Positions 44,220 to 54,960 are shown, counted from the stretch's first letter. The stretch is 64,000 nucleotides of DNA from Angiostrongylus vasorum (GCA_018806985.1 JADANN010000468.1:4696072-4760071), one strand, 5' to 3'. The notes: a model not told the origin generated them from the sequence alone. Program-made: numbers and translations.

Positions 44220-45030
44220 TACTAATCCATTTATCTACCTTTTTCTCTTTGCTTCCATGAAGTCGAGGATGTTGCGAGATACTCGATTGGATGTAAAATC
44301 AGAAACCTGCCGCTTCAAATGAACATCCTTCTTCTCAAACTTCTACCAAAAGCTGGTTTTTTCCACAGGCGTTGTCGTTGAAATTGGCAAGCATTGGTTC
44401 AGCTGACTAACAATGCGTTATGAAAACAACGTCATCGGCAAAGCGAAGGTTGTATAGCTTCCTCTCATCGGCTTTCAATTCCACTTGTTCCGTTACAATT
44501 TCGAACAGATTTCTTTTTTTTCCGGATTTATTTTTATTTTTATGAGTAGAGCTAAGTAGTTTTGGCAAGTTGGGAACGTCTTCTCGTTTTGCTTCGATTA
44601 TGGCATTCTTAAAGAATGGAAACCCTTCGATGATTAGGTTGGCTGTGTAGCCTATCAAGGATGTTCGGGCACTGGGAAAAAAGCGGCAAACTTGCCCATT
44701 ATTTTATGGGCACTTTTACCTCAAGGTGGTAAGAATGAAACATGTTGGCGCTATTTGCTCGCAGGATATTTCAATGAGTTTCCTTCCCACAACCTTTACT
44801 GTCTTCCAAGCTTTCTGCTTTTACTATCGCAAAAGTGCTGGTGAACCGGTCGTATTCTCCGTAAATGTGGAGGTATTGGCGTTGAAATTGCCAGTAATAA
44901 ATTTGTTTATTCTTCATGAAGTACCTCTAAGTCTAGACGTAATAAAAGCTAACATTACTCTTTTAGCACCATCTCTTCAAGTTCATGTAGAATCAACCAG
45001 ATTTGGCAAAACTGTAAAATGGTAATAAGC
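44220..45030 (-). mobile_element. RTE-like fragment with FADD box, distinct lineage
   Basis: The open - strand frame at 44,658-44,407 ends with KLYNLRFADDVVFITH, the RT catalytic box, and after a stop continues SAEPMLANFN, matching the SQAERMLADF-type text after FADD in copies 1 and 2. Upstream (45,025-44,726) the inverse strand shows a FITGNFNA motif of the endonuclease. Wording differs from copies 1-3, so it is probably another RTE subfamily. It is internally deleted. Confidence 0.62.
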
Positions 45031-45408
45031 ACTAAATAAGTACAAGGTATCCACAAATTAAAAGAAGTAATCGAGATCAAAAGTTTTAAAAATGTCAAAT
45101 AGAAATGAGTACTTCCAGTAAAAGCCAAAACTAAACGCTCGTTACGAGAAAAAAACCGGTTAGAGGGTTAAAGGCGCCTAGAAAGTTGTTATTCTCGTCA
45201 GAACTGTTCTAATTATTATTGCGTTCATGGAAGGAATATTTTTATAAAAATTAAGTTAAGAGCGATTGGTACTTTCATACTTAACGCTCAATGTGCATCT
45301 ATGCTTGCTCTGATGTCCTGAATAATCGTTTCCTCCTATCGCAAACGACATTTACCGAATGGGATTTTTGCGTCTCGGTCAATGATAGCGTTATACCTAA
45401 TCTCTTAG

Positions 45409-45460
45409 CTGGTGCCATTAAGTTACCCAGCGAAAAATTCATCCGCGGCGTGCGTTATCA
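45409..45460 (+). CDS. host gene exon 3 (52 nt)
   Basis: The acceptor is 'cctaatctcttag' and the donor 'gtacgtcgtc'. Entered with the G left by exon 2, the frame gives Ala then GAIKLPSEKFIRGVRY and leaves CA, which joins the A of exon 4 to make Gln. A longer open frame covers 45,291-45,506 on this strand, which supports coding potential. The other open phase does not fit exon 4. Confidence 0.58.
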
Positions 45461-45639
45461 GTACGTCGTCACAATAGTCCTTTCAGAATTACGGACCACA
45501 GAATAGCCCTAAAATTTTTAAAAACCTCACTTTCCCAGGGTGCAAGTTGAGCTACTGTGTTGAAGTGAACGCGAACTAGCTTCCATGCAGTCTCCACTAA
45601 CTTAATCTGGGGTTTTGGTAGGATCAACGTGCAAGAAAC

Positions 45640-45890
45640 GACCCGCACACGAAAACACACCCACTCTCATAGGCGTTGGCCGCTGGCCATTCTACTCCAT
45701 TCAGAGTGTCGTAGAGGTAGTTGAATGCACATTTGGCGAATACAATGACTTGCAGTGCTCTGTCGATGTATGAAGTCAATGCTGTTATCCCACCAGACAA
45801 GTCTGCTACCTGCCTGCCGCCTTTGGAGGGATGGAAGGCTTGCTGAAGCCTAGACCAGGATCGAACAAACGACTGATTCAGCACGTATTT
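45640..45890 (-). mobile_element. diverged SINE-A body
   Basis: The inverse of the SINE-A body is present ('agttgaatgcacatttggc', 'tatcccaccagacaagtctg'). The tRNA-like head at the right is degraded near 45,860-45,890. Confidence 0.5.
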
Positions 45891-46128
45891 TAAAGCACCT
45901 ATAAACATTGCGCTTAAAGCGTGCCACCCACTAATATATGCAGATGCGAGAATCCAGCGCTACAGGTGCAAGAATCCTATAATTGCAACCCACCAGCGCC
46001 TCATGACAAATATGAACTTCCATTTTTCACTCCTATTCGCCATCTGGAGATGCGTTACGTAGCGCTAGTAGTAATTCGTTTAAAGCTTCTCACAAAGGGA
46101 GGAGAAGTCAAATGTACTAAACTATACG

Positions 46129-46310
46129 TTTTAATAACCATTTTTTCTACCTATTGTAACGGGCACTGTTTACTTTTCAAACCTTGACTCGTTGGCAACT
46201 AATTTTATTCTTTATGTTTAATAACCATTTTTTTCTACCTATTGTAACGGGCACTGTTTACTTTTTCAAACCTTGACTCGTTGGCAACTAATCTTATTCT
46301 TTATGTTTAA
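46129..46310. repeat. tandem duplication of a 91-bp unit
   Basis: Two adjacent units (about 46,129-46,219 and 46,220-46,310) are almost identical, each containing 'ctacctattgtaacgggcac' and 'ccttgactcgttggcaacta'. They differ by single-base changes in T runs and one C/T. The second unit ends about 45 bp before exon 4. Confidence 0.85.
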
Positions 46311-46354
46311 AACTCGATCTATGACTCATCGTTCATTGTTGTAATTTTTTACAG

Positions 46355-46441
46355 AAGATGGTCAGCGAACACTGCTGGTAGAACGACACCAACTTCACAA
46401 ACACTTGCGAGTAGTGTCGAGCCGAGCACATACGGGACGAG
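46355..46441 (+). CDS. host gene exon 4 (87 nt)
   Basis: The exon lies between 'gtaattttttacag' and 'gtaggcgaag'. In the required phase it reads RWSANTAGRTTPTSQTLASS then VEPSTYGT and leaves AG for the Ser completed by exon 5. It is Ser/Thr-rich. One alternative phase is also open but leaves the wrong number of bases for exon 5. Confidence 0.72.
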
Positions 46442-46739
46442 GTAGGCGAAGACCTTCGCGTTCGAGTAATTCGTTAATCAGGAAGTTTTATAAAAAGTAA
46501 ACATATGCTTTGGTGATAACGTCCTTTTCGTTCTGAACGTATCCACTTCGATAGAATTTGATTTCTGACTGTCCAAATTATTAACCATTGACCGCAAACA
46601 ATTCTATGAAACAACATTAAACATGTATACTCTGATACTTAGGCTGTTTTCTGGTATCTCTGAGAAGAAACTATTGCAGAACTATTGCAGCTGCCATACA
46701 TGAAGGTGGCTAAGGTGGATTAGTTGTGGCTTGAAGATC

Positions 46740-46920
46740 TATCGTCTTCCTTCTTCACTGACATGTTGGACACGAGTGTCAATATTCTCTAGAATCCCAA
46801 GATAGACATGCTATGGCGTCCCCCAATCCCTTCCAGAAAGGGGGTCGGAATATCGCCTTGGTTTCCTGCTCGACGGCATCACTAGCCACTGCTCCACCCA
46901 TATACCCCTATTACAGCAAT
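46740..46920 (-). mobile_element. SINE-C copy, diverged
   Basis: The tRNA-like head is at the right ('tggagcagtggctagtgatg' on the - strand) and the tail follows leftward. It matches the head of the 54,755 copy. Confidence 0.5.
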
Positions 46921-47319
46921 ATAACAGGGCAAATCCATTAGGCTAAGTAGTCAGAAATAAGCTAAAATTGAATGTTTGCAGAAAACTCCGTTTATCTTAG
47001 TGTACTTTTGTAAATAAAACATCCTAGGTGTTTAGATCTAATCTGATAGAGCTACTTCAAAGTAAGACACGACAGATACGGAGATGCACATCAGATTAGA
47101 CCGTTTACAAGAAACTTCGTCGACATAAAAGTTTATCAGATAACGATTGAATAACTTGGAAAGTTCATGTGAAAGCGATGCAGAAGTATAGATGTGACCT
47201 ACAAGGCATGGATAAATGCGGCTAGCAGTAAATATAGTTAGCATTTTAATAATACGGTAGTATATATAAGTAGAAAGGAACTATTTAGGTAGTAGTTACT
47301 ATAGCTTTGGTAATTTTCG

Positions 47320-47530
47320 TTCTTGTCACGAATGTCGCTGAACGTTGGTCGAGTCGATTCTTCCTGTAATCTTAAGTCTGCTCATTAATGGGTTTCGACT
47401 CGAATTGTGGGGTGTGACCTGATCCCAGCCAAGTCTGGTACAAATTTCACAACTCGGAGGGATGAGAGTATTCATGAACCAGGAGTTGGGTCGAAAAAAG
47501 CGCTAGCACTGCTATACACTTAATGCGTAC
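47320..47530 (-). mobile_element. SINE-C copy
   Basis: It shares 'cgctgaacgttggtcgagtcg' like text, the 'attcttcctgtaatctt' block, 'cccagccaagtctgg' and a right-end region equivalent to the tRNA-like head. It lies just 5' of exon 5. Confidence 0.5.
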
Positions 47531-47583
47531 TTTCTCGATTATTGTTGTTGAAGAAGAAAGAAAAAATTCTTAACATGCTTCAG

Positions 47584-47751
47584 CTGGAACTCAGTACGAT
47601 GGAACAAGCCGTCGAAGGTTGGGTATCGAAGCCAATCGTCAGCGATCGCAGCACAATTGGAAGCGAAGCCCTATCCCACGACGTCTTCACGATACAAGAC
47701 CACCACCACCACGAACGATGCCGCCACTCGAGCGCCAACTCAGCAAGCCAG
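47584..47751 (+). CDS. host gene exon 5 (168 nt)
   Basis: The acceptor is 'aacatgcttcag' and the donor 'gtgagtgtcg'. In phase with exon 4 it reads SWNSVRWNKPSKVGYRSQSS, then AIAAQLEAKPYP and a Thr-rich stretch with five consecutive Thr, and leaves AG. A second frame is open across the exon (His-rich, starting LELSTMEQ) but would hit a stop in exon 6. No domain recognised. Confidence 0.8.
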
Positions 47752-47889
47752 GTGAGTGTCGCCTTAGACGATGATTGCCGGCAGCTTCCTTCACTAATTT
47801 CTCAATGCTGGAGAAACTCGTCATTTCCCAATGTCGATTCCACCTTTTTCAAAAACTTAGCACGTAGTATATTTCTTTGAATTTTCCAG

Positions 47890-48095
47890 CTTGTATGAGG
47901 TTGTGTCATATAAGTTCTTTACTCTGCTAGCATTTCGTCGTTTTCGTCTTCTTCAGAGCTAAGAAGTCCACCTTTTAAAGAAGACGAAGACCTCGAAACG
48001 TTGGCCACGTAAACTTTTATAACAACTTCGTTTGAGCTGAATAATCCAACGATACGTCATGATTGTTTACGCCGATGTTAGGTGGAAGTCAGTTT
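47890..48095. mobile_element. small PLE-derived foldback element in intron 5
   Basis: The arms are inverted ('tcgtcgttttcgtcttcttc' on the left, 'gaagacgaagacctcgaaac' on the right), with a loop of about 25 bp and the common tail 'gccgatgttaggtgg' near 48,071. The - strand motif at 47,935-47,961 keeps CTGAAGA and GAAA but has lost the ACGT order after GAAA. The right copy lacks CTGA. Both are probably inactive. Confidence 0.6.
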
Positions 48096-48099
48096 AACA

Positions 48100-49070
48100 A
48101 AAGTAATAAGAAGTAGCCAACGACTCTAGTTTTTCGACCTACTGACATTAATTCCTCCTTCAGTAGGCTATTTGAGTTAATAACTCAGTAGATTTTTAGA
48201 AGAGACCTTACTCCATTTCTTCAGTAGCGTAGGTAATTTTTATGATATGCTTTTTTATTTGCTGCCTATACTGTTGCGGCTTCGAGCTCCAAACTTTATA
48301 TGAATACGAAGTCGTTGTGAATATTAGTCCTTGTAGCTGCCACGCGGGACTTTTTTCCGCAACTGTCGTGAACAACCTCGAATTTGGGTTATAACAGTTT
48401 ATAGCAATAACAATGGTACAATAATAATATCTGGTATGTGACGATATGTGGTTAAGTGGGTATATACGAGCGATATTGAAATGAGAACAAGTGATACAAT
48501 TGAAGGAAGCTAGGCGGACACTGGAGTTGGAGCACTGAAGAACTGAGGGATTGGATGAACAGTGGACGTACGCCACGAACACTTAAAGACGACGAATGGC
48601 CATCGGCTGTCTGTATTACTTCTGTAGTGGGTGGACCTTTGCCAGAGGGAACTAAAGACAGCCCCCTAGAGAGAGGTTTTAAAGGCTTTTCCTACTAGCA
48701 CAATCTGATAGAGCTACATGTGAAAGGGTGCAGCTGCTCGTTCGGAAACTTCTTTGGGACGGTAGATGCTGGAAAGTACATTAAGCTCACTGCTGCTGAT
48801 TCAGTGCCCGAACTATCAGACAATGAAGAGCACTTTATTGAAAGAAGTTATAGAATCGCTTTCCAGCCACCTGCGAGGCAACTGCATGGGATAGTGGCTA
48901 GAGAGGCAATTAAGAGAAGATGCGAAGATAGATTTAAGATAGTTACAGGTGAACAAGAAACACACACCAATATAGAAAATAGGAATAGGGTCACTGGAAA
49001 CAGTATTCGAAATGTTTTTACATAGAGAACATTCCTATGTTGGTGAAGAATGTTCTCTACATATACCCTG
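48100..49070. other. intron 5, no feature recognised
   Basis: Frames at 48,208-48,582 (-) and 48,720-49,025 (+) lack splice support in the required phase and have no known domain. Confidence 0.4.
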
Positions 49071-49076
49071 GTTAAA

Positions 49077-49360
49077 ACGGACGCGTGCGGCGCAGTGGTT
49101 GGAGGCGTGGAATAGATCCGCGCGTCCATGGCCCACCAAGCCTTTCATCGCTCCAGGGTTGGCAAATTGGTACCAGACTTGTCTGGGAGGATAGCAGCGC
49201 TGACTCGATACATCGGTGAGACCAGTACGCCACCGCGAGTCATTGTAAAGGCCAGATATGCATTCTATCATCTCTGACGATACTTAATGAAGTCGAATGC
49301 ATGGCACATCCCTCAGGGGATTGATCAACGCCAAGAGCTTTAAACTTTATCCTTTTTACC
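49077..49360 (+). mobile_element. SINE-A copy, full length
   Basis: A box 'tgcggcgcagtggttgga', the full body and an 'actttatccttttta' tail. Part of the head between the A and B boxes is deleted, and a 9-bp insertion lies in the body near 49,222. Confidence 0.75.
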
Positions 49361-49609
49361 TTGCTCAAATCTGGATATGTAAACTTTAGAAAAAGCTGGG
49401 AATAAATTCTAAATTTGCGAAATTTCCAATATAAATGCAGTAGGCACAACCATGAACGATGCTGATTAGATTGAGGGAGCCTCATATTATGTCGTGTTCG
49501 ATGGAATCCCTGCCCAACTGCTTACGTATTCCGAATACGAGCCTTGAGGCAAAAAAGTGGAGATGTAGGAAAAAATATGAAAAAATTGGCTGAGAGGGGA
49601 AGCAAAGCA

Positions 49610-49775
49610 AGAGTCACGATGGTGCGGTAGGCAACACGTGAGCCACCCCGAAAGGGTAATAGCCGGTTCCAACCTGGCCTGGGGTCTGGATTTTACAAAT
49701 GTCTCAGCATCACTATGGTTGGATTTCACATAATACCCTGCCATGAAGAAATAATATGCTGCAAATAAAAAGTTG
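49610..49775 (+). mobile_element. diverged SINE-B copy
   Basis: It keeps the region around the A and B boxes ('ggtgcggtaggcaacacg', 'agccggttccaacctgg'), the 'caaatgtctcagcatcac' body and the 'ataccctgccatgaag' tail. Confidence 0.55.
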
Positions 49776-50395
49776 TACTTTGAGAAAATAGGTTTCTTCA
49801 ACTATGGAAAATCAGAATTTAGAATTGGATGTAGAAAAAAAAGAACAAAAGAACTTGTAATTTGTAGGCAAAGACCTTGGTATTCTAATCTGAGACATGC
49901 TGCGTCAATTATGCAGCCATTACTCTTGCACCAAATTAATTGTAATAAACGCATGTCGGATGCTATTTGTCAAAAATGCCATCATTTACGCGCAGTATCT
50001 TCCTCATAAGAAATATTTGCTCCCCCCATGCTCAGTAATAAACAGGTGTAAGTGTAATTAAACATAAACATAATAAACAGGGTGTAATTCCGATGAGGAT
50101 ATATTAACAAGGCCATCTTAGCAGTTCGCGACCATGTTCTAAGCCGCTACTACTTTAACCTGGTTTTGTTTTTCTCCATAGTGAACGGTTAGTCTTAGCT
50201 TCCAGTAGAACAAGAGCTTATTTGTATTGTGCATTTTTAATATCATTGCTTTTTTTTACACTGCTCATTTACGAATACTTATTTAAATACGGAGGATAGT
50301 TTTCGTCTGTGATAAGCTATTGCTTTTGTATGTTCAGGACTATTCAGTTGTCGCATATTTTTGAAGACAGCTTGGTTTAACTTTGAGCAAACGTC
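49776..50395. other. intron 5, no feature recognised
   Basis: Short frames only. Confidence 0.4.
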
Positions 50396-50399
50396 CTTA

Positions 50400-50815
50400 A
50401 ACCAGTACTTACTAACTTGGATACTTGGATGGCCCGTCCTCACTAGTCGTGCGGGCTCCAACACAATCTCCATTTTTTAGGAGATTTGCTAGTTTAGCCA
50501 TTGTAGTTCCCTGGAATCTCGAGATCAGCCTGGCCCAAGTCTGCTCCAGCTCGTCACCACCACATTCGGTCGCAGCAGTGGTGGATCAGAGGGAGGGATT
50601 TGCCACCATCTGATTAATTTGATGCCACGACGGTGGTGGATGCTGGTATCGATTTACTCTTAGCTTGGCTTCCTGATGGAAACGCCGGACTCCTTTCCAG
50701 CTTTGGAGACCGTGCCACGGAGATGAATCCACCCGCTACACATCGTAGCTCGACACCCAGGAACACCTCTCAGCCACGGTGAGACGATAAACCGTTGAGA
50801 GGTTTTCAACCAATA
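50400..50815 (-). repeat. repeat D, - strand copy
   Basis: A repeat of about 400 bp, inverse to 51,105-51,510 and 56,140-56,535. Landmarks are 'acttggatacttggatgg', 'tttagccattgtagttccc', 'gacggtggtggatgctggta' and 'gagctcgacacccaggaac' like text near the end. It has no ORF and is unclassified. Confidence 0.72.
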
Positions 50816-51104
50816 GTGAAATTTATTAAATGAATTGAAAACCATTATAATTTACAGATTTTTGTCAATCAGGGACAAGTTTTCTCCTTTTACTAGTATA
50901 ATGCACTGGTTTTTCTGGAAAAAAAAGCCGAGGGAGGTTTTTCCGCTTTTTCTTTTGTAGGTTCGGGTTTCGAACACGAAAGCACTACGAAAGATTTTTT
51001 ACCTCGCTTTTTTTGTTCGAGCTCGCCGAACATACCTGAAAAAGGAGGGTTTCGTTCAGCAAACATGATGGTGCTCCCCTAATGTACTGTTGCTTTTTTA
51101 AAAG

Positions 51105-51510
51105 CTGTAGAAAATGGTTGCTCCCAACGGTTTGCCGCCTCTTCATGGCGGGGAGGTGTTCCTGGGTGTCGAGCTGCGATGTACAGCGGGGGTTTCATCC
51201 ACCAGCATGGTTTCCCCAAGCTGAGGAGTCCAGCGTTTTCGTCAGGAAGCCCAGATAAGAGTAAACCAATACCAGGATCCACCACCGTCCTGGTATCACA
51301 CTAGTCTCATTGTGACAATTCTCCCTCTGATCCAGAAAGGCTGCGACTGCTTGTGGTGGTGAAGACCTGAGGTATACTCTGGTCAGGGTGACCTCGAGAT
51401 TTCCAGGGAACTACAGTGGCTCAACCAGCAAAACTCCGAAAAAATTGAGAATAGGGGGTGCAATCAGTGAGGACAGGGCCATCCAAGCATCCAAGTAGAA
51501 AGTGGTTGTT
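51105..51510 (+). repeat. repeat D, + strand copy
   Basis: Inverse partner of the copy 300 bp upstream. It has 'gaggtgttcctgggtgtcga', 'accaggatccaccaccgtcc' and 'ccatccaagcatccaagta' at its right end. The two copies could pair within the intron transcript. Confidence 0.72.
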
Positions 51511-51794
51511 GTAGTATTAAATTAAGAAGTGGAAAGCTGACTGTGGAAAAAGACAAAGCAAGAAGGGTAAGCTGCAAATAAACGGTAAATATTATTAAAT
51601 TTTTTTGGAGATTTGTACCTCAAACGGAGTCGAAGTGCTGCCTTAATGTGATCATGTACAGCTTTAGCACATTAAATCAACGTTTTAGACAAGGAAATAG
51701 AATATCAATTTATGAAATTAGGACGCCTCAAATAATCTGTTTACTCTGAAGTTAACCACAGTTGTTGAAAAATTATCATGGTATTGACTAATTT

Positions 51795-52130
51795 GGACGC
51801 ATGTAGCGCAGTGGTTAAAGGCGCCTTACAATACACAAAGAGTCAATACCGCATCCCAGGCTTATCAATCCTTTCATCCATCTTGGGTCGGAAAAATTAG
51901 CCCAAACTTGCCTGAAAGTACAGCAGCACCGACTTGGTACATCTATAGGCTACTGCAAATCAGATCCAAAGCAAACCAAAATTAAATCAAATAAGAGAAA
52001 AAATCAATGGAAATTATATAAGGCAGATATCCCTTCAATCATCTCTAACGATCCTTGATGAAATCGAATGCATGAATGCATGGCGCACCCTCAGGGATTG
52101 AACAACGCCGAGAGCTCTACCCTTAGCTTC
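51795..52130 (+). mobile_element. SINE-A copy with internal insertion
   Basis: The A box 'tgtagcgcagtggttaaagg' is closest to a tRNA consensus of all copies. The body is split by about 60 bp of A-rich sequence at about 51,963-52,020, then resumes with 'ggcagatatcccttcaatca' and ends with 'cgccgagagctctaccctt'. Confidence 0.65.
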
Positions 52131-52459
52131 TATTGACCAATCCGTCAAAAGGTGCCTTATTAGTTGAGTGTAAATCAAAACAATAATTACCTCACCGAGA
52201 AGAATGAAAAAAAATGAACTGATGCCAACTATAATGGCCTCACTATAATATAATATAATGGATAATATGCATGTAAATCAATGCGTATGCTTTAAATGTA
52301 TGAGCCAGTGGATAGTTTTTTGTACAAGTGATGAGCAGAAATTACGACAAGGCCATGCTTATATTTGATTTTATAGTTGTGAGACGATGTCTGCATTTCA
52401 CCGTTTACATTAACAGAACATCCACAGAATCTTCGAATGTTTATAAACTGCTCATTATT

Positions 52460-52700
52460 TACAACGACATTTACAAAACTCCGGACCGCAGGTGTCTGCG
52501 GTGGGGAACGACCACGCTATTGTCCTTTCCGGGGAGTAACGCGTTCACCACCACGCCATGCGGGTCCTTCGTTTCGCCTGTCTCTCAGCTAGTTCTATCA
52601 ATCTCTGCCATCAGCAATCACCCGTCGGCGAGATTGATCTGGAGGGCCCAAATCGGCAACGAGACCCGAGTTAAGCTGAGGCTGCAGTTATAATCACAAT
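52460..52700 (-). mobile_element. SINE-B copy
   Basis: A long, well-preserved copy on the - strand with the 'ccgcatggcgtggtggtgaa' core seen in inverse. It is in direct tandem with the next SINE-B. Confidence 0.72.
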
Positions 52701-52714
52701 TTTTGACTTATTAT

Positions 52715-53003
52715 TTACAGCCTACTCTTTTTTAGCGGCAGGGTATGTATTGCGAAATATAACTTTAATGATGCTGAGACATTTGCAAAACTCCGGACCG
52801 CAGGTGTTCTACGTTAGGGAACGACCGCGCTATTGTCCTTTCCGGGGAGCAACGCGTTCACCACCACACCATGCGAGTCCTTCGTTTCGCCTGTCTCTCA
52901 GCTAGTTCTATTGATCTTTTGCCATCAGCAATCACCCTTCAGCGGGATTGATCTGTGGGCCCAAATCGGCAACGAACCCAATTAAGCTGAGGCTTTTTAG
53001 TTA
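52715..53003 (-). mobile_element. SINE-B copy, tandem with the previous one
   Basis: Same orientation and nearly the same length as the copy at 52,460. Its low-coordinate end carries the full 3' tail ('actcttttttagcggcaggg'). Confidence 0.72.
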
Positions 53004-53113
53004 TAATGAGCAATGTTTACCGTTTTATTTACTGCCTACTATTTTTTAAGGCAGGATACCTGCCATAAAAAAATAGTAGGCAGTAAATAAAACGGTAAAC
53101 ATTGCTCATTATT
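53003..53113. repeat. near-perfect palindrome made of SINE-B tail sequence
   Basis: The left arm 53,003-53,055 and right arm 53,059-53,113 are inverse copies with about one substitution, one indel and a 3-bp centre (ATA). The arms contain the SINE-B 3' tail ('actgcctactattttttaa' and 'ataaaaaaatagtaggcagt') extended by a further shared 'cggtaaacattgctc'. Confidence 0.85.
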
Positions 53114-53795
53114 TACTCTAAAATCTGTGCTTACCTTAATAATGTTTCCTCCTTTATATTTCAGCTTCAGATCTCTTTACGCGCTGAGGAAGCGGAGTTT
53201 TCAATTAGAATTTTTCACACTGAAGTTTAACTTTTGTCGTCACTTTTACACTTTCATGGCGACTATTTTCTGTTTCCCGAGAAGTTTTCCATATCTAATG
53301 ACTAAGTAGAAAGCAATTTATACACTTTCACAGTTTTGGGGGGAACACATAGATCAGTGGAGATTGCGGTCCTCATCTCCCGCTTTTTTGCGAATTACGT
53401 CACTTTTCAAAAGGCTTTGCTCGCCTTTTAACTAAAAATAATTTCAAAAAATAGAAAAGACAGAAGCACAATAAACTAGCAATAAATAATTAAAATAAGT
53501 CAAAATAGTAGCAAACACTCTCCAAACTATTCTGCACTGCAGCTGTAAGAATTTGAAAGATTGGTTTAGAAAATTGTGCTCTAAAACAAATTTGATGTAA
53601 TTCGAATTTGTAAATAGGCTTTAACAGTCCATGCATTCGTTAATGGGTTAGATTGGCTGTGTTTCATAGGCACTGGGTCGCATGTCCTTTTCTCTTTGTA
53701 AAGTTTTCAGTTTTTTAACGTAGAAATGAGAAAAGTGATTTCTGAGATGTAAGACTTTGTTCTTGAATAACATTTCAGAAATCTTTCATTTCTAG

Positions 53796-53920
53796 TCTCG
53801 GTCCCTTCGTCAGTACACGTTCTTCATGTTCCGACACTTCTGTGCAGGACGCCAATAGTAAGTACCGTAGCGAAGCGCGTGAATTACTCAACAAGTGGAA
53901 GAATCGTGAGAGGAACGCTG
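53796..53920 (+). CDS. host gene exon 6 (125 nt)
   Basis: The acceptor is 'ctttcatttctag' and the donor 'gttagtaatc'. Joined to exon 5 (AG+T, Ser) it reads LGPFVSTRSSCSDTSVQDAN, then SKYRSEARELLNKWKNRERN-A and leaves one G. The charged second half could form a helix. Exon length is not a multiple of three, so skipping would break the frame. Confidence 0.8.
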
Positions 53921-54309
53921 GTTAGTAATCAATGTCTATTCTCAACATGTAGAGAATTCTACCAAATCATTTTTTCATTCCATTATTAAACTTATGTAAT
54001 AGAAACAAGTGAAAAAGTTAAATATAAGGGATATGAGAGGCAATTTTCAATCATGAATCACCAGAACTTCTCGAAGATCTACTTCTTCTACTTTTATGAA
54101 TATTTATGTGACTGGAAGAAACAGCATGTTATTTTATCTCATCAGCTTAAACTGTCAAGTTGTGCTTTGCAAGCTCATGCAAAACCATTACTGGTGTCGA
54201 AATAAAATATTGAAGGTTAATCACCATCGTTGCTCCATTTCCGTTACCAGATTTTCATTCTTTTTTGTTGTACTTTGTTCGAGCATTGATCGAATAATAT
54301 GATTTGCAA

Positions 54310-54640
54310 TTTTAGCCTTTTTATTTACTGCCTACTCTTTTTAATGGCAGGGTATATTGCGAAATAGAACTTCAACGAAGCTGAGATATTTGCAAAACTC
54401 TGGACCGCAGGTGCCTATGGTGGGGAACGAACGCGCCATTGTCCTTTCCGGGGAGTAACGCGTTCACCATCACATCGATAGAACTAGTTGAGAGACAGGC
54501 GAAGCGAAGAACCCGCATGGTGTGGTGGTGAACGCGTTACTGCCCGGAAAGGACAATGGCGCGTTCGTTTCCCCACCATAGGCACCTGCGGTCCAGAGTT
54601 TTGCAAATATTTCAGCTTCGTTGAAGTAAAACGATTTGCC
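54310..54640. mobile_element. SINE-B head-to-head inverted pair
   Basis: The - strand copy (54,310-54,476) and the + strand copy (54,477-54,640) meet at 'atcgatagaactagttgag'. Outer arms are exact over long stretches ('caaaactctggaccgcaggt' and its inverse), which indicates a recent origin or conversion. Confidence 0.75.
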
Positions 54641-54754
54641 TTAAAATAGTTATTTTTTTCCTTACCCGTAGTCACATCTTCTGCACGGATCTTAGCATTT
54701 CTTGCAGTCGACTCGTTTTCCACGTATTCATCGTCCACAATGAATATTTCGTGC

Positions 54755-54960
54755 GTGGCTTCGGCTGCTGTTTGAGGATTTTGCCTTCTTCACGAATGCC
54801 GTAGAATGCTGGTCTAGCTGATTTTCTTTGCTATCTTGGACATAGCTGGGATATGACGTTCCCACAAGGATTCGAGGAAACCAGTGGGTCGGGAGTCGAA
54901 CCAGCACCTTACTTTCTGATGCACTGCATCACTAACCACTGCGTTCCCCGCCACCCTTAA
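54755..54960 (-). mobile_element. SINE-C copy, best preserved
   Basis: The tRNA-derived head is on the - strand: A-box region 'aacgcagtggttagtgatgc' and B box 'ctggttcgactccc', the latter close to the Pol III consensus. The tail includes 'tggtctagctgattttcttt' in inverse orientation and 'cttcttcacgaatgccgtag'. Confidence 0.65.

Noticed and set aside
53165..53309. Open frame after 'ttatatttcag' between exons 5 and 6
   Set aside because: The entry phase fits exon 5, but there is no consensus donor that would return to the frame of exon 6, and exon 6 already joins exon 5 directly.
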